Shown: in pieces, positions 62,304 to 64,000 of the stretch | Layout of the letters: each line of letters starts with the position of its first letter | Position numbering within the stretch: the stretch's first letter is position 1 | Source of the DNA: Crotophaga sulcirostris | Lineage: Eukaryota > Chordata > Aves > Cuculiformes > Crotophagidae | Reading direction: 5' to 3' | Assembly: GCA_013397455.1 (NCBI GenBank) | Contig: VYZB01000119.1 | Span: 645,701-709,700, forward strand | Length of the DNA stretch: 64,000 bases | The notes under the pieces: model-generated | What the model saw: only the letters and a program-made list of their open reading frames with translations | Database searches by the model: none | Told to the model about the DNA's origin: nothing | Position numbers and translations under genes: made by a program

Positions 62304-62993
62304 AGGGCAGTTAACCTGTTCAGACAGCTAGTGCTGTTCCACTTCTACAGCAATACCTCTGCAGGTCTCCTCAACCTATTTTCTCATTTCTTCTGTCTCT
62401 GAACTAGAGGTAAGAGGTGGGCTGGCTCTGGGAAATTCATCCTTTTGGCAGTCTTTGGGTATGAGATTTGGGTTGACGTCAAGAAGTTGAACTCTGGATC
62501 AAAAACTGAATACTCCTCTGGTACTGAGAGGCTTTCAATCTGGTTCAGACCTATCTCTAATCCTTTTATTGTAGTATTTCCTTTTTTTTTGAATAGTTTC
62601 CTTATGTATTGAGTTCCAGAAATTCCAGGCTGGTGATACACATGGGAAACAGATTGCTACATAGAGCAGATTAAATTACTCAGGTCTACAATTACGAAGG
62701 CAGAACGTTCTTTCTTCATGTTGATTGAAAAGGGAGAATAATCTTCCCTTTTTTATTTATAGGAAGACATTTGACATCGAATGACTCTGAGCTGCCCTTT
62801 CATTGGTCAGTCAGTGATCTCTTGAGGAAAAAATAACAAACTGGGTTTTTTTTTCCCATCTTCATGTGAAAATCAGGTCTTACCAGTGCTGCATATTTAA
62901 GGGAGTTCTAAGACTGTAGTCTTAGATGCTTCAGGAAGCTTATTTTAGGAGGGAAGACTTGACTGAATGCCAATAGACGGAGCTAATCGTGAA
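62304..62993. other. Unassigned non-coding stretch
   Basis: No gene or repeat was recognised between the CR1 end and the MIR-type relic. Short T runs lie near 62582 and 62847. Confidence 0.5.
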
Positions 62994-63265
62994 GACATCT
63001 GGATTCACTTCTTAACTCTGCTGCGTGACCTTGGGTCAATGGTTTTGGGTCAGGCTTTTCTAAAATGTGCATTGTTTGTGGATGCTTATGCTGGGTTTCA
63101 GCATTACTGAAAATTAGGCTGTAACTGCGTTTACGCTTTCAAATTCAGCTTCCCAAAACTGGGACACTTGTAAAAAGAGACAGAAGAAAAATGTGTGCCC
63201 CTGTTTCCTCACTTGTACAACAAGGATAACTGTGTTTATGGAGTGCACTGAGTCTTGCTGATGTA
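62994..63265 (+). mobile_element. MIR-type SINE with internal insertion
   Basis: The MIR head and core appear as 'ctggattcacttcttaactctgctgcgtgaccttgggtcaat' (to about 63040) and the continuation as 'tgcccctgtttcctcacttgtacaacaaggataac' (from about 63196). The roughly 150 bases between include 'ctgaaaattaggctg' and 'cttcccaaaactgggacac'. These resemble a palindromic segment that I recall inside MIR-like copies of turtles and crocodiles, so this is probably an old composite, not a recent insertion. Confidence 0.6.
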
Positions 63266-64000
63266 AAAGCATTAGAGGAGAAAAAGGATGGCAGCAAACT
63301 GCTTGAAAAGCATCAGAAAAGTAGACGTTCAGCTCAAATCAAAGGATGCTAAATAAGAACCAGACTTCCAAGACCTCCCACTTTGCCAGCCAAAGGGCTC
63401 CCTAGGCAGCACAGAGGACCAAGCTGATCTAAGGAAGCACAGAAATGACAGGGTTAAGTAAAGCTGAGCTATCTGCAGACCGTCTGTACACTATCCAGCC
63501 CATCCAGCTGCCTTCTCACATGTTGCCCAACAACATAAGAGGAGCAGCTGAGTTGCCCTTCCTTGGAAGGGAAAACCAGCGACGTTACATCGAGCGTGGA
63601 CAGGGCAGCACAGGTGTAGCAAGCCGTGTGTTCTGGGAGGCTCTTGATTTGTGTCACATGCAGTCAGGCTGTGCAGATCGGGAAGGGACATACATACTGT
63701 GCAGCTGTGGATCAGTAATGCTGAATACCTGGTCACGTAGTGGAAGAGTCCTGACAATATCAGACTTCTTTCATTAAAGGGCTAGGGATTTGGTAGACTC
63801 TTCTTGCTTTCATGGGTGACAGGAGAGTACATCACTTTCAGAGGTGCATCCTGACTCCAAGATCAACTATAGTTGTTGCCAGGATTTGAAGTGAGCTGAG
63901 GCAACGGCCAGTGGAGTACTGTAGGCAGAGAGAAGATACTTGAGTCTAGAAGAAAATCCTCCAGTCCACGAATAGTTCCCACCATCTGCTGGTCCTGCAA
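63266..64000. other. Unassigned non-coding stretch
   Basis: No gene was recognised. A 110-codon plus-strand frame (63445-63777) has no family resemblance and is mirrored by open frames on the other strand. Confidence 0.45.

Noticed and set aside
1..64000. CRISPR arrays, bacterial operons, tRNA/rRNA genes or intact retroviral genes
   Set aside because: I saw no regularly spaced repeats, no cloverleaf with conserved box sequences, and no gag/pol/env motifs. Composition and repeats are those of a bird nuclear genome.

Overview
This window looks like avian nuclear DNA, probably intronic or intergenic, and I recognise no protein-coding gene in it. The evidence for a bird is the repeat content. 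There are sparse, degraded CR1 LINE fragments: five of the modern avian type and one much older turtle/crocodile-like lineage. There are also a few ancient MIR-type SINE relics and one hAT-type MITE. I see no L1, Alu, B1 or other mammalian repeats. Open frames are short, and the few above 140 codons resemble no family I know. There are no bacterial operons, ribosome-binding sites, CRISPR arrays or tRNA/rRNA genes.

Layout. 1-6.3 kb: unique non-coding sequence with a nested inverted repeat at 1.1 kb. 6356-6557: a complete short hAT MITE with matching terminal inverted repeats and a target-site duplication. 6968-7310: an internal CR1 piece. 7.3-14.8 kb: unique sequence holding a CATTGCAA cluster and an E-box inverted repeat. 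14.8 kb: a CR1 3' tip. 15.4-16.5 kb: a weak exon candidate and a MIR relic. 16.5-37 kb: a long unique stretch with one AT-rich microsatellite. 37.1-38.1 kb: a candidate coding exon followed by AT-rich sequence of conserved-noncoding character. 39.1 kb: a MIR-type tail. 40.4 kb: a CR1 3' end still showing the ORF2 C-terminus.

46.2-49.2 kb is the most structured part. It holds an 18-bp CpG palindrome, an 80-bp repeat present twice in inverted orientation, a CR1 interrupted by one of those copies, and a CpG island whose centre is a 766-base assembly gap (47810-48575). The gap probably hides a promoter and first exon, so this is the likeliest place for a gene start. 51.8-53.1 kb: the old CR1/L3-like LINE with a recognisable reverse-transcriptase motif. 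57.6 kb (minus strand) and 59.9 kb (plus strand): two further weak exon candidates. 62.1-62.3 kb: a CR1 3' end. 63 kb: a MIR-type SINE with an internal insertion.

No pathway or gene cooperation can be described. The interest lies in the gap-centred CpG island, the unclassified inverted 80-bp repeat, the exon candidates that need transcript evidence, and several perfect hairpin-forming sequences. Repeat names come from memory of family consensus sequences, not from a search.
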